DNA of 64,000 nucleotides from Xanthocytophaga flava (GCF_030068545.1 NZ_JASJOR010000010.1:124001-188000); one strand, 5' to 3'. Positions 36,005 through 44,363 are shown, numbered from the stretch's first letter. The notes: generated by a model from the sequence alone, not told the origin. Numbers and translations: made by a program.

Positions 36005-37864
36005 TTATTTATCCCTGACATCAGCAGTTTTAATCAGGTAAGTCCCATTTTCAGAGTGAACAAACACAAACTCTTCCCAAGCAATTTCCTCATCGGGAGT
36101 CTTACCCATTGCACCTTCTTTTGATTTCAGGCTAAACCTAAATACAATTCCAGTACGGCTTTTGTACTCCTTTAAATCAAAAGGAAGTACTACTAATTGT
36201 TCTTTATGAGGAAGAATATCCAATGAATCTATCGTCCCTTCTGAAATCAATTTTCCGTTTTCATTAATAGACCATTGCAAATACACATTGTCCAATCGGG
36301 TAAAATCGTATATGTTTTTAATAATGATTCGATTGTCTGTATGTTGCTTTATGGTAAAATCAGCATATTGATACTCTTTCTTGAGCTGTTCTTTACGGGC
36401 TTGAGATAAATTATTCCATACAGGAGACAATTCCCAATCTGCTGCCAGACTTTTTGCCCAGGTAGCATACCGGGAATAGGTTTTATTGGTAAATACCACA
36501 GGTCTTCCTCCATCTTCTTTGTTGATCAGGTCAATCAGAAATTTATCTTCTGTCAGTGAAATAAATTTCTGATTTAGTTGCCATATAATGACTGAGGGAT
36601 GCTTTCTAAGTTGACGAATGGATAATGCCAAATTAGCATAAAACAGGTCTTTTTTCTTCTGCTTTTCTTCAACGGAAAGTCCAGTAAGCGACTTTTGGTC
36701 CAGGCTATCCATTTTCTGAATAATGTATAGTCCTATTTCATCACATAATTCATATAAGGGGGTACTAGTCTGTGAAGGAGGTAGAATAAGGGCATTGACA
36801 TGCTTGTCTTTAATAGATTGCAGAATAGTACGCATACTCTCTTTAGACCATACCGAATCATAGGAAACAGGAGGAGTATACTGAACAGCCTGTATCGTAA
36901 TAGGGGAACTTACCGGAATATTACCCAGATAGAGTTTGTTATTACGTACATCAACTACTCTAAACCCTGTACTACCACCAATAACTTCGGCAATCTGGCA
37001 AGAAGAATCTATTGCTTGTAAAGTAAAATGATACAGATAGTGGCTTTCACTATTCCATCGTTTAAAATTATGAAGACCATAATGGTAAACACCAAATGGA
37101 TAAGAGTCTCCTTTATCTAATGCCCTCCCAATTTCTTCATGATTGAATGAGTCTATCTCAACCGCTCTATTATCCTGATCAAAGAGAGCAAACAAATAAT
37201 GATATTTATACAAATAACTCACTTCTGAATAGTTTCGTGTAGTAAACTTTACATTCCAGTCAGTCATTCGATTGGGAAGCTTGCAGTACTCCTCAAATAG
37301 ATAATAATCATCAATATGTACTTGAGGGGTAGCAAGCAGAGAAATGCGGTTGAATGTAGTTCCTTTTTTTATTGCAGAACCTTCAACGCGTATGTCTATG
37401 TAGTTGTCTTGCTTATCTATGTATGGAGTAATATTTATTTTAACAGGTATTGCTTTTTCAATGACAGTGATCTTTTTAGTATCAATGAAAAGTGTAAACG
37501 AAATAGGCTGAGGCTCAAAAAGAACAAATACCATTTTACCTTTCCAGTTGTCTGGCACCTGAAAAGATGTATAGCTCGTATAGGATGATACAGTCTGATT
37601 ACTGCTTTTTTTTGAAGAAGAGATAGCTTTTTGAGTTACTACTTTTGGAATCAATGCCTGAGTTATGTCTTTAAAAAAAGGAGAATGGCTCTCCCCATTC
37701 GGAAGTATCTGTTTGATACTTTCATATGGTATAGGTGTAGGTCCCGGCTGTACCACATCTTTCCATACCTCATCAGCAGATTGAGCAGATAAATTTATAC
37801 AAATGAAAAAAGTCAAAAAATAAACTACAGATTTAAACATATACCAAATACCCTCTAACTTCAT
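36005..37864 (-). CDS. Shortened GH2/LacZ-like protein without catalytic residues
   Basis: 619 residues with a signal peptide (YFLTFFICINLSAQS). The order of parts follows GH2 beta-galactosidases: a sugar-binding-like sandwich (about 95-185), an immunoglobulin-like domain (about 190-325), the first half of the TIM barrel (about 330-445; MRTILQSIKDKHVNALI, PLYELCDEIGLYII) and the DUF4981-like domain (about 525-600). In active enzymes the end of strand 4 reads like PSVIxWSLGNE; here it is HPSVIIWQLNQK, so the acid/base Glu is absent. The barrel then breaks off before the nucleophile region. The frame is intact throughout, so this looks like a maintained carbohydrate-binding pseudoenzyme, not a recent pseudogene. 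No linked susCD genes. Confidence 0.7.
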   Translation of the reverse strand: MKLEGIWYMFKSVVYFLTFFICINLSAQSADEVWKDVVQPGPTPIPYESIKQILPNGESHSPFFKDITQALIPKVVTQKAISSSKKSSNQTVSSYTSYTSFQVPDNWKGKMVFVLFEPQPISFTLFIDTKKITVIEKAIPVKINITPYIDKQDNYIDIRVEGSAIKKGTTFNRISLLATPQVHIDDYYLFEEYCKLPNRMTDWNVKFTTRNYSEVSYLYKYHYLFALFDQDNRAVEIDSFNHEEIGRALDKGDSYPFGVYHYGLHNFKRWNSESHYLYHFTLQAIDSSCQIAEVIGGSTGFRVVDVRNNKLYLGNIPVSSPITIQAVQYTPPVSYDSVWSKESMRTILQSIKDKHVNALILPPSQTSTPLYELCDEIGLYIIQKMDSLDQKSLTGLSVEEKQKKKDLFYANLALSIRQLRKHPSVIIWQLNQKFISLTEDKFLIDLINKEDGGRPVVFTNKTYSRYATWAKSLAADWELSPVWNNLSQARKEQLKKEYQYADFTIKQHTDNRIIIKNIYDFTRLDNVYLQWSINENGKLISEGTIDSLDILPHKEQLVVLPFDLKEYKSRTGIVFRFSLKSKEGAMGKTPDEEIAWEEFVFVHSENGTYLIKTADVRDK

Positions 37865-38100
37865 AATAACCTGATCAATAAGCGAATACCTTTTATTTCA
37901 CCAATATAGAGATTGCTTATGACTATTCATAAATCAGCATAAAAGCAGGCTTATACTTGGAGATTTTATCTGTTTTCTCTATCCTTGATGTTGAAAAATC
38001 CTTAGTTGATCACCATCCTTCGTGTCTAAACATTGGAGCAAGCTCTCTAAACAGACACTTTTTTTATTTTGAGATTACATATTTTTCAAACTATACAAAT

Positions 38101-38766
38101 ATGATTCAAGCAATTATTTTTGATATGGACGGTCTGCTTATCGACTCGGAGCCACAATGGAGAATAGCAGAAATAGAGGTATTTGCCAAAGTAGGCGTAC
38201 TACTAACAGAATCTATGACCTATCAAACTACTGGACTACGCACTGATGAAGTGATTAACTATTGGTATCAACGTCAACCCTGGAAAAACAGAACACCAGC
38301 TGAAGTAACAGCAGACTTAAATGCAACGGCCCTCTATCATATTTCACGGCATGCAGAAGTCCTACCTGGTGTATATGAGATATTAGATTTCGTGGCTAAG
38401 AAGTCGATTCCAATGGCTGTAGCGTCTTCGTCTAGCATGGCATTGATTGAAGCAGTACTGGAAAAACTAAAGATCCGTCATTTATTCTCAGTAATACACT
38501 CAGGCACGTTGGAGGCCAAAGGCAAACCAGATCCAGCTGTCTATATCACCACAGCCAAGAAACTTGGGATACCTGCTACCCAATGTCTGGCACTGGAAGA
38601 CTCTGTAAATGGTATGCGGGCAGGACTTAAAGCTGGGATGAAAGTTGTGGCTATACCAGCTCCGGAAAGTTTCACAAGACCAGAATATAGCGAAGCCAAT
38701 CTAAAAATTGCGTCTTTACTAGACTTTACAGAATCTGTGTGGGAGCAGTTAAATAAGTTACCCTAA
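38101..38766 (+). CDS. HAD-superfamily sugar-phosphate phosphatase (HxpB/YniC-like)
   Basis: 221 residues from ATG 38101; the frame extends upstream to a TTG at 37957, but the ATG opens directly on the family motif. Motif I is IIFDMDGLLIDSEP (nucleophile Asp), motif II VASSSS, motif III Lys in GKPDP and motif IV ALEDSVNGMRAG. The helical cap of type C1 lies between. The sequence is close to hexitol/2-deoxyglucose-6-phosphate phosphatases and beta-phosphoglucomutases; the EDSVNG block fits both. It is transcribed divergently from the GH2-like gene. Confidence 0.88.
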   Translation: MIQAIIFDMDGLLIDSEPQWRIAEIEVFAKVGVLLTESMTYQTTGLRTDEVINYWYQRQPWKNRTPAEVTADLNATALYHISRHAEVLPGVYEILDFVAKKSIPMAVASSSSMALIEAVLEKLKIRHLFSVIHSGTLEAKGKPDPAVYITTAKKLGIPATQCLALEDSVNGMRAGLKAGMKVVAIPAPESFTRPEYSEANLKIASLLDFTESVWEQLNKLP

Positions 38767-38944
38767 TCTATGCTTTCTGCTTCGCAATGAAGATAAACCA
38801 ACCTTTTAATGAATACAATACACTCAAAATGAGCAAGTTTATCTATATATAAAAAGTATTCCCTTTTAATTAATGATGCTAACCTCCACATTTTAAAAGG
38901 CATACTTTTTTAGATTTTAGTCATGTTTTTAACATGTTATATAA

Positions 38945-38952
38945 AAAGGAGG
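38945..38952 (+). promoter_or_regulatory. Strong Shine-Dalgarno before the DUF4136 gene
   Basis: AAAGGAGG with a 6-nt spacer to the ATG at 38959. Full Shine-Dalgarno sequences are uncommon in Bacteroidota, and the other starts in this window lack them. It settles the start: ATG 38959, not the upstream in-frame ATG at 38923. Confidence 0.6.
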
Positions 38953-38958
38953 TTAGCA

Positions 38959-39540
38959 ATGAAACTTAAAATTCTTATTATAGGCTTACTTGTATCCATT
39001 CAGGTAATGGCCCAGAAACAGCAGAAGCAGAATGTTCAGGTCAATAGTGATAAACAACTTAACATTGACTGGTCAAAATACAAAACGTATACGTGGGCAT
39101 CTCAGGTAGACAGCAAACTTGATGCAGGCATCTATTTTCTTAATGATTTGGTTTTAAAAGAACGTATCCGGAATGCAGTAGGGTATGAAATGGATGGAAG
39201 AGGATATGAGAAAGTATCTCAATCACCGGATATAATTGTTAATTTCCGTGTTTTTGATCAACCGACTACACTCAAAGGATATACGGGGTATGGTACGTCA
39301 TATTGGGGTTCACAGGAAGTTCGCCAACCAGAAGACACTACTTCTTACAATGTTGAACGTGGTACATTAATCGTAAATGTAATAGACACTAAATCAGGAG
39401 AAACCATCTGGCGTGGATTTGCTTCTGGCTTAATGAATGGTACTACATTTAATAAAGAAGAGGAAAAGATTAAAGAAGCTGTGAACTTAATTTATCAGGA
39501 TTATCCCGCCAGAGCAGATAATCTGGGGAATAAAAAATAG
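38959..39540 (+). CDS. DUF4136 domain protein, exported
   Basis: 193 residues from ATG 38959, after a strong Shine-Dalgarno. Signal peptide about 1-20 (IGLLVSIQVMAQ). The DUF4136 pattern follows: LNIDWSKYKTYTW, then GRGYEKVSQSPDIIVNFRV and the strand GTLIVNVIDTKSGETIWRG. The function of the family is unknown; many members are envelope lipoproteins, but this one has an ordinary signal without lipobox. The end of the gene is followed by a shared terminator with the convergent MFS gene. Confidence 0.85.
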   Translation: MKLKILIIGLLVSIQVMAQKQQKQNVQVNSDKQLNIDWSKYKTYTWASQVDSKLDAGIYFLNDLVLKERIRNAVGYEMDGRGYEKVSQSPDIIVNFRVFDQPTTLKGYTGYGTSYWGSQEVRQPEDTTSYNVERGTLIVNVIDTKSGETIWRGFASGLMNGTTFNKEEEKIKEAVNLIYQDYPARADNLGNKK

Positions 39541-39563
39541 CTTCTCTTATAGAAGATAACAAG

Positions 39564-39596
39564 GTAAACCCTCAAACTTCTACTCTGAGGGTTTAC
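39564..39596. terminator. Bidirectional terminator
   Basis: A perfect 11-bp stem GTAAACCCTCA / TGAGGGTTTAC with an 11-nt loop, followed by TTTT on the plus strand. It sits between the convergent DUF4136 and MFS genes, and the MFS stop codon lies within the right arm. Confidence 0.8.
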
Positions 39597-40846
39597 TTTT
39601 CAATATCTGAACTATGAAGTGATCGAGTTGGATCAATCTTCAGCCAGAGTAATGCACCAACGGCCAGACACCCAGCAATTAAAAATAAGGGATAATTAAA
39701 ATTACCAGTCTTTTGTACAATAGTCCCAAACAATATAGTCACAAAGAAACCGCCTAGTTGCCCCGCAAAGTTCATAGCACCCGCAACTGTACCCGAATGC
39801 TGCTTACCAATATCCACACAGACTGCAAAAGCAACAGGTAAAGTTAAGTCTTTCAGAAACACGCAAATAGCTAACAGATAACCAGCTAACTCGTTATCTG
39901 TTGTTAGGCCGGACAACAAAAAGAAAATACTAGACAAACCTAACCCTATCATTCCAACAGTTCTTCGCCCAACTTTGAGACCATATTTTTTGGTTAATAC
40001 ATCACTTACATACCCACCTACAATGCAGCCAATAGCACCGAGAAAATATGATAGAGAGATGAAGTTTTTGGTTTGTTCTTCCGATAACCCTCTCCCTTCC
40101 TGAAAATAGGTAGCAGACCAGTTAGTAAAGAAATACGCTGCGTAAAAAAACAAATGACACATCAGCATCAGAATCCAGATGTTAGGATTACGCAGAATAA
40201 GTTGCCAGGAAACATGATGTGTAGTAGCAACCTGTTTTCTGCCCACTTCAATCTCTTCTACCTCTTCGGCTGTTATGCCCTTCTTCTCGGCAGGTATATC
40301 TCTAAACCAGAAATACCAACCTACAGCCCATAAAACACCAGCTATACCCAATACCAGAAATGCCCAGCGCCATCCCAGTGCATGAACAAGAGGAATCACC
40401 AACAAAGGAGTTAAAGCTCCACCAATGCGTCCGGCAGCCCATATTACAGATTGTGCCCTCCCTACTTCCACTGCCGGAAACCAACGAGAGATGACAATAG
40501 ACGCATTGGGATAGGCGCCGGCTTCACCTGCTCCAAATAAAAAACGAATTATAATGAGATAGATGAAATGAAAAGCCGTTCCGGTTAAGCCTGTAAAAGC
40601 AGACCACCACAGTACTACCCGAGTCAACACCCTTCTCGGACCAATTTTATCACCCAACACACCTGTAGGAATCTCAAACAAGGCATAGGCTAATGAGAAA
40701 GCTCCCAATACATACCCAAACTGCTCATTGTTCAATCCGAGGTCAGCTTTTACATATTTGCTCACCACATTCATACAAACCCGATCCAGAAAAGTGATAA
40801 TAGAAAGAAGAAATAATGCAGTTAGTACCTTGTATCGGGTTTTCAT
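39593..40846 (-). CDS. MFS transporter, anion:cation symporter (ACS) type
   Basis: 417 residues, twelve transmembrane helices. Features: the N-terminal ITFLDRVCMNVV helix, the loop motif GVLGDKIGPRRVL between helices 2 and 3, and FGAGEAGAYPNASIVISRWFP, which is typical of the hexuronate/glucarate (ExuT/GudP) branch of MFS. Uptake of a sugar acid by proton symport is therefore the best guess, and would fit the GH88-containing locus at 1-8 kb, but the genes are far apart. Single gene, convergent with DUF4136. Confidence 0.85.
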   Translation of the reverse strand: MKTRYKVLTALFLLSIITFLDRVCMNVVSKYVKADLGLNNEQFGYVLGAFSLAYALFEIPTGVLGDKIGPRRVLTRVVLWWSAFTGLTGTAFHFIYLIIIRFLFGAGEAGAYPNASIVISRWFPAVEVGRAQSVIWAAGRIGGALTPLLVIPLVHALGWRWAFLVLGIAGVLWAVGWYFWFRDIPAEKKGITAEEVEEIEVGRKQVATTHHVSWQLILRNPNIWILMLMCHLFFYAAYFFTNWSATYFQEGRGLSEEQTKNFISLSYFLGAIGCIVGGYVSDVLTKKYGLKVGRRTVGMIGLGLSSIFFLLSGLTTDNELAGYLLAICVFLKDLTLPVAFAVCVDIGKQHSGTVAGAMNFAGQLGGFFVTILFGTIVQKTGNFNYPLFLIAGCLAVGALLWLKIDPTRSLHSSDIEK

Positions 40847-41017
40847 TATAGAAGCAGAAAGACAGATATGAAAATTTTAAGCTTATCTATAACTAAACAT
40901 ACTAAAAAGTATGATACTGGCTACTCTCTCTGCATAAAAATATGGTAAAAGAGCCTTTTCTGCCTTATTGCTACTAAAACTTAACATATGCTTTGTACAA
41001 ATAGTACTTTTAATCCA

Positions 41018-41282
41018 GTTACACAGAATGCACATGGTTACACACATAGTTACACCGTAATATATTGATAATTAAACAGGTAACACCGGTTACATATTTT
41101 TACCATTTTTCGCAAAAGTTTCCAGGAACTATAAAGCAATAGCTATACTCCCTTTTATGTATAGTATTATATTATACTAAATACACGTGTATGAGAAACA
41201 AGTGTAACCAGTGTAACTAGCCTCGTTTACACCTACTTAAAAGTGTAACCATAACTGTAACCCTGTGTAACTAAGCGTAACC
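41018..41282. repeat. Cluster of GTTACAC / GTGTAAC motifs in inverted arrangement
   Basis: GTTACAC occurs at 41018, 41037 and 41049; GGTAAC-ACC-GGTTAC at 41079-41093. After about 100 nt without the motif, GTGTAAC occurs at 41202, 41211, 41243 and 41265, with the variants CTGTAAC (41255) and GCGTAAC (41276). The left copies point one way and the right copies the other. Spacing is irregular, 9 to 32 nt, so this is not a CRISPR or simple tandem array. A protein-binding cluster or a decayed mobile-element end are possible readings. Confidence 0.55.
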
Positions 41283-41409
41283 CGGCTCGTTATAAACTAC
41301 TTATTTTATTATCTAATAATAGAATCTATGTGTATGAATATTATTTTTTGAAAGAAAAAATACCAGTTTGTATTTTACAATAAGTCCATAGCACACAACT
41401 CTATGCATC

Positions 41410-41500
41410 ACCAATTGTTAAACTGAATTATGCACATGATTTTTTTGCAGTGAATTCAAATCAAAAACGATTTTACAACAGATTTTTTGCAAAAACTTTT
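41410..41500 (+). repeat. Dispersed intergenic repeat, partial copy 3
   Basis: AACTGAATTATGCACATGAT is nearly the same as GGTGAACTATGCACATGAGA from the reverse complement of copy 2, and TTTTTTGCAGTGAATTCAAA matches the TTTTGCNGTGAATT unit of copies 1 and 2. The element is more diverged and the order of parts differs from copies 1 and 2. Confidence 0.45.
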
Positions 41501-41676
41501 TTATCTAAAAATACAGAATAAATGCTTCAATATGTCGCTTGCGGTTAATGCAATCCAGTAAACGATTTTGAACTGAATTATAATTAAAATGATGGTATAA
41601 GCCTAGCCATACACAAACATTTGAAATGAGATAATTTCCCAATCAAAATGAGATTAAAGAATCAATCAATGCAAGG

Positions 41677-42195
41677 CTAGTTTGAATCGGCTGCTATGTT
41701 TTTTCCTGTTTTACAATCTAATATAAAATCTTTCCACCCACCAGGAGGGTCCCAATCTCCGCTTCCACGAATCTCACTTTCGGTAAACTCTTTGATGACT
41801 ACGCCATCTATTCCCAAACTTTTATTATGCCAGACAACATCTCCACACTTATTTATACAATATATACCTTCAGCATCTGCCACATGGAAAGAATCTTTAT
41901 GTAGATACAAATGGCCAAAATATCCTAACATGGGTAATACAAGAAGGCTATTCTTTGTATCCAGATCATATAGATAGAAATGTCCTTCATGACCAACCAG
42001 CAATAAGCTACCAACAATAGCAATCTCCCTGAAAGGGCTACAATGGTATTCGTAGGCTATCTTAAATATCCTCTTTTCATCTTTCATTTGTACTACTAAA
42101 TACTCTGTAAAATTAGACTGAAAAGAGGCTTCCCCTGAAATCACTTCTGCATCACTACTTCCAATAGGTATGTCAGGACAAAAAGTAAAAATCAT
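41677..42195 (-). CDS. Hypothetical protein
   Basis: 172 residues, no signal peptide. It reads as a string of short beta-strands (FYLYDLDTKNSLLVL, GIYCINKCGDVVWHN) such as those of beta-propeller or WD-like blades, and ends with GSGDWDPPGGWKDFILDCKTG, a distinctive Trp/Gly/Pro-rich segment. I do not recognise the family. It is the last of four same-strand unknown genes (41.7-44.4 kb). Genes of this look sometimes belong to polymorphic-toxin immunity sets, but nothing here shows that. Confidence 0.7.
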   Translation of the reverse strand: MIFTFCPDIPIGSSDAEVISGEASFQSNFTEYLVVQMKDEKRIFKIAYEYHCSPFREIAIVGSLLLVGHEGHFYLYDLDTKNSLLVLPMLGYFGHLYLHKDSFHVADAEGIYCINKCGDVVWHNKSLGIDGVVIKEFTESEIRGSGDWDPPGGWKDFILDCKTGKNIAADSN

Positions 42196-42293
42196 GTTTT
42201 TGGTTATGAAGGATTGGAGGAAACTTATAAAGATCTTTTTAGCAAATCCAAAAGAAGAATATAGTATCCCCTGGCAGGTTTATTCTAAATTTC

Positions 42294-42914
42294 TTATAAC
42301 CTCTTTGTATTTTTCTTGTTCATGGATTTTTTCATCCTTTCCATCTCCTCCAAAACAAAATGCTCAGGGTCCTCCACTTCATGACCAATCTCAATAAAGA
42401 ATTTTTTTAACAGGTAATACGTCCTACGATCACCTTTGATTTGATGAAACATATCGGTGGCCATATACTCACAGCTAAGACAAACATTTAAAACTGATAT
42501 AATTTTACCACTCTTATCATAAAACACCATTGCATCACGGTATTCAGGTTTACATAACCATCTTGGCATTTCTCTAATTTCGGTTCGTAAAATCTGTTTT
42601 ATTTTGTCGATGATTGGATCACTGTTTGTAAAAACATTTATCTTTTTGCTGGAAGGATGAAATTGTCCGATATTATTCAACAAATAAGCTTCATTATATA
42701 AAAACTCATACAGCTCTTTAAATCGACTCTCATCATCTGACGTTAAAATTTCGCCTTGTTCTTTCCTGTTTTTTACTAGGTCATATTCGGCTTGAAGCAA
42801 TTTCTGTTTCTCTTCATATTCTTCTCCTCTTTGAAAAGAATAGGTCTCTATATAATCAAAATCTAAGCTTTCAATGTATTCTGGAGCATCTGTATATAGT
42901 ATAGTTGATGTCAT
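42294..42914 (-). CDS. Hypothetical protein
   Basis: 206 residues, probably cytosolic, acidic and charged (EEYEEKQKLLQAEYDLVKNR, likely coiled coil at about 28-75). The middle part has YRDAMVFYDKSGKIISVLN then VCLSCEYMATDMF, with a CLSC pair that could bind metal or be redox-active. The tail is Lys-rich. No family is recognised. Same strand as the unknown genes on both sides, 98 nt upstream of the preceding one. Confidence 0.7.
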   Translation of the reverse strand: MTSTILYTDAPEYIESLDFDYIETYSFQRGEEYEEKQKLLQAEYDLVKNRKEQGEILTSDDESRFKELYEFLYNEAYLLNNIGQFHPSSKKINVFTNSDPIIDKIKQILRTEIREMPRWLCKPEYRDAMVFYDKSGKIISVLNVCLSCEYMATDMFHQIKGDRRTYYLLKKFFIEIGHEVEDPEHFVLEEMERMKKSMNKKNTKRL

Positions 42915-42981
42915 CTTATTTAGAAATTAACTCAGGTATCGTCAAATACATTATTGTATTTGACTTCGATTTGTCCCGGAC

Positions 42982-43098
42982 TTATGGAAGTTTGTAATAT
43001 TGCAATGTTGAATCAAAGGCCAGACTATCTGTAGCAATAAGATCTGTGCTTGATGCAAATACTATTGTACCAATTATTAAAGCTGAGATTATCTTCAT
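42982..43098 (-). CDS. Possible small exported peptide (38 residues)
   Basis: ATG at 43098, stop at 42982. The translation starts with a signal-like MKIISALIIGTIVFASS and ends LAFDSTLQYYKLP. The hydrophobic start and the position between two same-strand genes in a 230-nt gap make it plausible. It could also be the N-terminal remnant of a longer lost gene. Confidence 0.4.
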   Translation of the reverse strand: MKIISALIIGTIVFASSTDLIATDSLAFDSTLQYYKLP

Positions 43099-43144
43099 AA
43101 AGTGATTGTTTATACAAAGGTTTGACTAGATAGAATGAAGACGT

Positions 43145-43573
43145 TTACTCATTCACTTTCTCGACACGGGGTATTTCTGCATAAATTGCCACTTTTTTTA
43201 TATCATTTACCGAAATAACTCTTAACCCTCCTATTAACCTGGATCTCAATCCGTATAAGGTATCATTCTGAAAAATAACAGTGTCAAAATATGCCTTCAC
43301 TTTTTTGCCATCCGACTTTTTTTGTATGATAAATTCGGTATTTTTATCAGGGTACAACCATACTTTATTACCGCGTTTGTCTTCACATTTTATTTTCTGT
43401 AAGTTATTTGACGGATAGTCTATTAAAGCAAACCGTTGAAAATACAGGTTTCTCTCAATCTTTTGATTTTCTCGAAGCTGGGAAACCAAACTTTCGGCAG
43501 ATATCATATAATTTGCACAACCTGTAAATAAAATCAGGATGGTTAGTACGGAAAAGGCTCTTAAAATATACAT
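43145..43573 (-). CDS. Hypothetical lipoprotein
   Basis: 142 residues with a clear lipoprotein signal (TILILFTGC, Cys about 19). The mature part is a small beta-rich domain (KVWLYPDKNTEFIIQKK, VIFQNDTLYGLRSRLIGG, INDI-like VNDIKKVAIYAEI). The Y-G-x-R and N-D-I-K-K-V pattern resembles small envelope proteins of Bacteroidota whose role is unknown. No family assigned. Confidence 0.7.
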   Translation of the reverse strand: MYILRAFSVLTILILFTGCANYMISAESLVSQLRENQKIERNLYFQRFALIDYPSNNLQKIKCEDKRGNKVWLYPDKNTEFIIQKKSDGKKVKAYFDTVIFQNDTLYGLRSRLIGGLRVISVNDIKKVAIYAEIPRVEKVNE

Positions 43574-43647
43574 AGTTAATAATGGTCTTTCTCAAATATG
43601 TTAGTAACAGTTATAGCTTCCTGTATTATTATTTTGGACACAAAGTA

Positions 43648-43857
43648 TCATTTTTGCATTTGATACTTTGCGATTTCACGAGCAACTTCATTAGTTGATG
43701 TCCTTACACCATTAATGAGCAAACACAAAAGTACTGTACTTCCACAAGTCCACATATCACCTCTACTATTTTGGTCTCCTTCGGTTTCTATTGTTAGTAT
43801 AATTTTCTTCTCCCTGGTTGAATAAAGTGAGGGTGTAGGTTTAAAACGGTCATCCCA
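43648..43857 (-). pseudogene. Possible gene remnant with kinase-like segment
   Basis: An open frame of 69 codons without its own start runs from just after a TAA at 43860 to a TGA at 43648, overlapping the end of the next gene in another frame. It reads well as protein: IETEGDQNSRGDMWTCGSTV then LLCLLINGVRTSTNEVAREI. The D-x-W-x-x-G plus hydrophobic plus N-G pattern resembles subdomain IX of Ser/Thr protein kinases. The only ATG (43755) would give 35 residues. It ends at a perfect 10-bp hairpin (CAAAGTATCA at 43641-43650 / TGATACTTTG at 43661-43670). A coincidence is possible. Confidence 0.25.
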
Positions 43858-44363
43858 TTATTTGTATCTGTATGAACATTGCTAAAATAAATAATATAGT
43901 CAACTTTGAACTCGTCCGCTAGTTTTTTCAATGATGCGATATCAGCATGTTGATTAGGAACCTCAACAATTGTTGAAAAGGGTTCCTCTCTATTGAAATA
44001 AAGATTATAAATCTCTGTGGAATAAGTTGAAAGTGTATAATAATATTTAAATCTTTTTACTTCTACCTCCTGAGCTTTAGCGAGTGCAAGTCTTTTTCTT
44101 GCCCTTTCCTGTATCTCCTTAAATTGCTGTTCCATTTCTTTTGGATAGCTTTTAAAGTTCAACATATTTTCCATTTCTTTAATCTCATTGTAATATCGCT
44201 TCTGATAGCTCAATTGTACACTATCTATATCATTATGTAGAGATTTGTCAATGATAGCAGTATCTGGTTTAACAATTATAAGTCTAAAAGGATTGAGTTT
44301 ACCTTGTTGTCCATAAGACTTCAGCCCAAGTATTAGTAGAATTATTTTAAAAATATTTCTCAT
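43794..44363 (-). CDS. Hypothetical exported protein
   Basis: 189 residues with a signal peptide (about 1-18, LILGLKSYGQQ). A charged, probably helical coiled-coil region at about 50-100 (YYNEIKEMENML, EQQFKEIQERARKRLALAK) is followed by a small alpha/beta part (ADIASLKKLADEFKVDYIIY) that resembles a stress-type or TPM-like segment in outline only. Not recognised. First of the four unknown genes on this strand. Confidence 0.65.
   Translation of the reverse strand: MRNIFKIILLILGLKSYGQQGKLNPFRLIIVKPDTAIIDKSLHNDIDSVQLSYQKRYYNEIKEMENMLNFKSYPKEMEQQFKEIQERARKRLALAKAQEVEVKRFKYYYTLSTYSTEIYNLYFNREEPFSTIVEVPNQHADIASLKKLADEFKVDYIIYFSNVHTDTNNGMTVLNLHPHFIQPGRRKLY

Larger units (their letters stand above)
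40847..41676. other. Long AT-rich intergenic region
   Basis: 830 nt without a credible gene. It contains the GTTACAC/GTGTAAC cluster (41018-41282) and, further on, the third copy of the dispersed repeat (about 41410-41500). It separates the MFS gene from the accessory island. AT content is clearly higher than in the flanking MFS gene. Confidence 0.5.

Noticed and set aside
41018..41282. CRISPR array
   Set aside because: The repeated unit is only 7 nt, irregularly spaced and in both orientations; no cas genes are seen.
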